The notes under the pieces were generated by a model, which saw nothing but the letters and a program-made list of their open reading frames with translations, was not told the origin of the DNA and ran no database searches. Below, one piece after another: positions 6,977 through 9,162 of a stretch of 9,162 nt of DNA. A program made the translations under genes and the position numbers. This DNA comes from Bacteroidales bacterium (lineage in GTDB: Bacteria > Bacteroidota > Bacteroidia > Bacteroidales > ML635J-15). The stretch is taken from assembly GCA_007130555.1 (NCBI GenBank), contig SLSH01000071.1, forward strand, positions 1-9,162, in the 5' to 3' direction. Numbering within the stretch: the stretch's first letter is position 1; the number at the start of each line of letters is the position of its first letter.

Positions 6977-8080
6977 TTAATGATCATCATTTTTAGCGGC
7001 AATACCCATAAATAAAGCCGAAAGCATCGTAAATATATATGCTTGCAGAAATGCCACTATTAATTTAAGAACATACATAAATAAAACAAAAAATACTGAA
7101 ACCGGTGCAATTGATAAAGATTCAAAAATAAATATCAGAGAAACCAGGCTCAATATAATTATATGTCCGGCTGTTATGTTAGCGAACAAACGTATCATTA
7201 ATGCAAATGGTTTTGTAAAAAGTCCGATTAACTCTACCGGTATCATTATTGGAAACAACCATTTTGGGACAGGAGGCAAAAAAATATGTTTCCAATGAGA
7301 TTTGCTTCCCAAGACATTAATAAATATCATTGAAAATATTGCTAAAGTCATAGTTACTGCAATGTTGCCGGTAACATTAGCACCACCCGGAAAAAATGGC
7401 ACAAGTCCTACCAAATTATTTATCAAGATAAAGAAAAATACAGTTAACAGATAAGGCAGATATTTTCCGGCTTTATCTTTTCCTATACTTGCTTCGGCAA
7501 TATCTTCTTTTACAAAAAGAATAATAGGTTCAAGTAATGACTGTATCCCTTTTGGAGCTCCTATTCCACGTTTTTCATAGCCTTTTGCTGCCAATAGAAA
7601 AATCCAAAATACCAATATCGATGCAACTAACATCCCAAAAACATTTTTTGTAATTGATAAATTTAAAGGTGTATCGTTCATTATTTTATATTCTTTATTT
7701 TCATCATATTCTTTTATTAATTCGCCATTTTTATCAGCTATGTAAATTTTTTCGTGATAATTAATGTAAGTAATGTCTCCCCTTACAACTTTTCCTTTAT
7801 TCTTTTTAAATTCCGAAGACATAAAAACATCAATTTTCCCATCATTAATTAAAATTATCGGTAAATGAAAATATAAAGGTTTTTCTGTACCGTCTGAAGT
7901 TTTATAATCTAAAATATGCCAGGAATGTTCATCTTTTATATGGTGCATAATAACCTCTTTGACATTAAAACCTTGATTATTTTCAGAATTTGAGGCAATT
8001 GTATTTATATTAATAATAGATAACAGTATTACCAAAACAGGTAACATTCTAATTATGGGGATATTTATAAATCGTTTCAT
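6977..8080 (-). CDS. atpB: ATP synthase Fo subunit a, with signal peptide and periplasmic extension
   Basis: Subunit a forms the two ion half-channels beside the c-ring. At 367 residues it is about 100 longer than E. coli AtpB (271 residues). The extra length is N-terminal: a signal peptide (1-29, Lys/Arg-rich start, hydrophobic core, cleavage near TIA) and a soluble segment to about residue 143, expected in the periplasm. Such an extension is common in Bacteroidota a subunits. The membrane part has helices at about 147-165, 207-228, 237-257, 274-293, 296-320 and 328-362. The essential Arg is Arg297 in MIRLFANITAGH, and the Gln of the last helix is Gln346 in VAFLQAYIF. The extension contains a His-rich patch, HHIKDEHSWHI (46-56). 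It follows the AtpI-like gene by 13 nt. Confidence 0.95.
   Translation of the reverse strand: MKRFINIPIIRMLPVLVILLSIININTIASNSENNQGFNVKEVIMHHIKDEHSWHILDYKTSDGTEKPLYFHLPIILINDGKIDVFMSSEFKKNKGKVVRGDITYINYHEKIYIADKNGELIKEYDENKEYKIMNDTPLNLSITKNVFGMLVASILVFWIFLLAAKGYEKRGIGAPKGIQSLLEPIILFVKEDIAEASIGKDKAGKYLPYLLTVFFFILINNLVGLVPFFPGGANVTGNIAVTMTLAIFSMIFINVLGSKSHWKHIFLPPVPKWLFPIMIPVELIGLFTKPFALMIRLFANITAGHIIILSLVSLIFIFESLSIAPVSVFFVLFMYVLKLIVAFLQAYIFTMLSALFMGIAAKNDDH
7123..7153 (-). promoter_or_regulatory. Possible promoter inside atpB, upstream of atpE
   Basis: On the minus strand TTG (7153-7151), a 20-nt spacer and TATTTTTG (7130-7123) match the Bacteroidota housekeeping promoter pattern (TTG at -33, TAnnTTTG at -7, spacer about 19-21). 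A transcript would begin near 7117 and reach atpE after a leader of about 200 nt. The motif lies inside atpB codons (the FIFE stretch near residue 318), and AT-rich sequence gives chance matches, so this is only a candidate. Confidence 0.25.
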
Positions 8081-8093
8081 TAGTTATAAAATC

Positions 8094-8483
8094 TCATTTT
8101 TTCATTTTTTTTAAAAAATACAAAACTTCTGCAAATAAATAAAAAAAATAAATAAAAAAAAACTGAATTATATATGAAATTTGATATGGAAAATCTCCTC
8201 TTAGTATTGGGAATAAATATATAATGGAAATAATAATTTTAAATAAGCTTGCACCTAAGAAACCTAAACTTGTAACACCCTGATGAAACACCTTTGTTAT
8301 AATTTCAACAACAATTACTGCAAAAACTGTTATTAAAAAAAGCAACAAATGAGAAAAAAGGATATCAGGAGCATAAAAGGTTTCAGGAAAAACCCTTAAG
8401 AATGCTAAGTGAATTAAAAAAAAACTTACTCCTAATACACCATAAAATTTAACTATTTTAAATAATAATCTACTACTTATCAT
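8094..8483 (-). CDS. Four-helix AtpI-like membrane protein
   Basis: I do not recognise this 129-residue protein to family level with certainty. It has four predicted membrane helices, at about 10-29, 41-64, 72-93 and 102-125, with a basic C-terminal tail (KKMKK). The third and fourth helices (GASLFKIIISIIYLFP, then YIIQFFFIYFFYLFAEV) resemble the C-terminal half of AtpI, the poorly conserved first gene of many atp operons. Small four-helix proteins annotated DUF6168 occupy a similar place in Bacteroidota. Its start overlaps the end of atpZ by 11 nt (ATG inside the atpZ tail), and atpB follows at 13 nt, so it is clearly part of the operon. A role in assembling the c-ring or in cation handling next to Fo is inferred from position only. 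The coding strand has T9 and T8 runs in the last helix. Confidence 0.75.
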   Translation of the reverse strand: MISSRLLFKIVKFYGVLGVSFFLIHLAFLRVFPETFYAPDILFSHLLLFLITVFAVIVVEIITKVFHQGVTSLGFLGASLFKIIISIIYLFPILRGDFPYQISYIIQFFFIYFFYLFAEVLYFLKKMKK

Positions 8484-8724
8484 TTAGAATTTGTTTTATA
8501 ATTAAATAAGTTGATGCAAATACTGCAAATAATGACAGCACAATTGTAAAATAAGGAGTTTCATTACTATTAAATTTTTTATCTAACCATACTCCCAAAT
8601 ATGTCCCTCCTCCAATTATAGCAGCCATTTCAAAAGCAAGACCCATATACCTGATATATTTGTTAAACCCGCCTAAATCTTTTTTGAAATCAGCTTTCGT
8701 CTTCTTTTTCTTTTTCTCGTTCAT
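8473..8724 (-). CDS. atpZ: AtpZ/AtpI-family ATP synthase accessory protein
   Basis: This is a small two-helix membrane protein of the ATPase_gene1 (AtpZ) family, found next to Fo genes in many bacteria. In Bacillus, AtpZ with AtpI has been linked to magnesium uptake; its role in Bacteroidota is not established. The 83-residue protein has a very basic N terminus (Lys-rich, residues 4-15). Helix 1 lies at about 24-46 and runs into the diagnostic YLGVWLDKKF (42-51). A short NETPY turn leads to helix 2 at about 59-77. The chosen ATG at 8724 is the only Met before the first helix, and it lies inside the bactofilin coding sequence, giving a 35-nt out-of-frame overlap. The end overlaps the AtpI-like gene by 11 nt. 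Translational coupling through the whole top of the operon is likely. Confidence 0.85.
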   Translation of the reverse strand: MNEKKKKKTKADFKKDLGGFNKYIRYMGLAFEMAAIIGGGTYLGVWLDKKFNSNETPYFTIVLSLFAVFASTYLIIKQILNDK

Positions 8725-9106
8725 TTATGGTTATAACAGGTTTTGTTGGCTCTTTACTTTCATTTCCGCCCATATTACATGTGCCTGTGAATATTGCTCC
8801 CGGTTCAATCGCTAATTTTGGAACAATAATATCCGCAGATATTTGAGCAGTTGCTTTGAGAGTAAGTAATTCTCCAACAGTTATTTTTCCTTCAATTTTT
8901 CCGGAAATTTCTGCATCTTTACATCTTATATCGCCTTCTGCTTTTCCGTTTTGACCAATTACAAGTTTGCCTTTGGTCTTGAGTTTCCCGTTAACAAGCC
9001 CGTCAATTCTAATATCACCTGTTGATTCTATATCCCCTTTAAAAGATGTCCCTGAACCAATAATATTTAAACTGTTTTCTTCTTCATAATTTTTTGCCAT
9101 GTCCAT
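8690..9106 (-). CDS. Bactofilin (polymer-forming cytoskeletal protein)
   Basis: Bactofilins assemble without nucleotides into membrane-associated filaments made of beta-helices, and act as scaffolds for cell shape, wall synthesis or polar placement. The 138-residue protein has the usual core at about 13-113. Short repeating strands carry GDI.IDG (29-36), GKLVIGQNGKAEGDI (46-60), ISGKIEGKI (67-75) and the closing LAIEPGAIFTGTCNM (98-112). The core is flanked by a short N-terminal tail and a charged C-terminal tail (INEREKEKEDES), normal for the family. The start may be the ATG at 9106 or the second ATG at 9100 (MAKNYEE); I cannot decide between them. It is the first gene of the minus-strand block in this window and overlaps atpZ by 35 nt. 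A function for the ATP synthase is not implied by the family. Confidence 0.9.
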   Translation of the reverse strand: MDMAKNYEEENSLNIIGSGTSFKGDIESTGDIRIDGLVNGKLKTKGKLVIGQNGKAEGDIRCKDAEISGKIEGKITVGELLTLKATAQISADIIVPKLAIEPGAIFTGTCNMGGNESKEPTKPVITINEREKEKEDES

Positions 9107-9148
9107 ATTCGATTTTAAAAATTATTTATATTTATATTATTAAAACTA

Positions 9149-9156
9149 CAAAAATA
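9149..9156 (-). promoter_or_regulatory. Candidate -7 element for the bactofilin-atp operon
   Basis: On the minus strand 9156-9149 reads TATTTTTG, a full match to the Bacteroidota -7 consensus TAnnTTTG. Transcription would start near 9143, giving a leader of roughly 35-40 nt before the bactofilin ATG at 9106. The partner TTG at about -33 would fall beyond the window edge, so only half of the promoter can be judged. The AT-rich context makes chance matches possible. Confidence 0.4.
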
Positions 9157-9162
9157 AAATAC

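Noticed and set aside
8690..8724. Programmed frameshift fusing bactofilin to AtpZ at the A-rich overlap
   Set aside because: AtpZ is in the +1 frame relative to bactofilin, so a -1 slip on the A-rich tract would not reach it; no classic A AAA AAG heptamer is in the bactofilin frame, and AtpZ has its own ATG.

Overview
The window looks like an ordinary chromosomal stretch of an AT-rich member of the Bacteroidota. The evidence is a DUF5686-type outer-membrane protein with a carboxypeptidase-like regulatory domain, an ATP synthase a subunit with a signal peptide and a long periplasmic extension, and an alpha subunit beginning MADIKPAEVS with the KGGGSLTALP segment. The most typical Shine-Dalgarno leaders are absent, and one full match to the Bacteroidota -7 element (TAnnTTTG) lies upstream of the operon. 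I cannot name a genus.

The left third (43-2977, plus strand) holds ndk (nucleoside diphosphate kinase), then a large predicted outer-membrane DUF5686 protein. A short AT-rich hairpin with a T run (2987-3010) ends this unit. The right two thirds (3084-9106, minus strand) are one compact block. Read in the direction of transcription it runs: bactofilin, atpZ, a four-helix AtpI-like membrane protein, atpB (a), atpE (c), atpF (b), atpH (delta), atpA (alpha), atpG (gamma). The two blocks converge at about 2978-3083.

The minus-strand genes together encode the whole Fo sector and the delta, alpha and gamma parts of F1. AtpZ and the AtpI-like protein are probable assembly or ion-handling accessories. 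The catalytic beta (atpD) and epsilon (atpC) genes are not here: atpG is followed directly by convergent genes, so they must lie elsewhere, as in many Bacteroidota. Junctions are tight: a 35-nt overlap for bactofilin/atpZ, 11 nt for atpZ/AtpI-like, and gaps of 1 to 20 nt from atpF to atpG. The two loose junctions flank atpE.

The most interesting signal is around atpE. A perfect 11-bp GC-cored hairpin followed by eight T sits just after the atpE stop and before atpF. A good promoter-like motif (TTG-N20-TATTTTTG) lies about 200 nt upstream of atpE inside atpB. Together they could give extra atpE mRNA for the multi-copy c-ring. I see no evidence of a mobile element, CRISPR array, RNA gene or wholly new system in the window.
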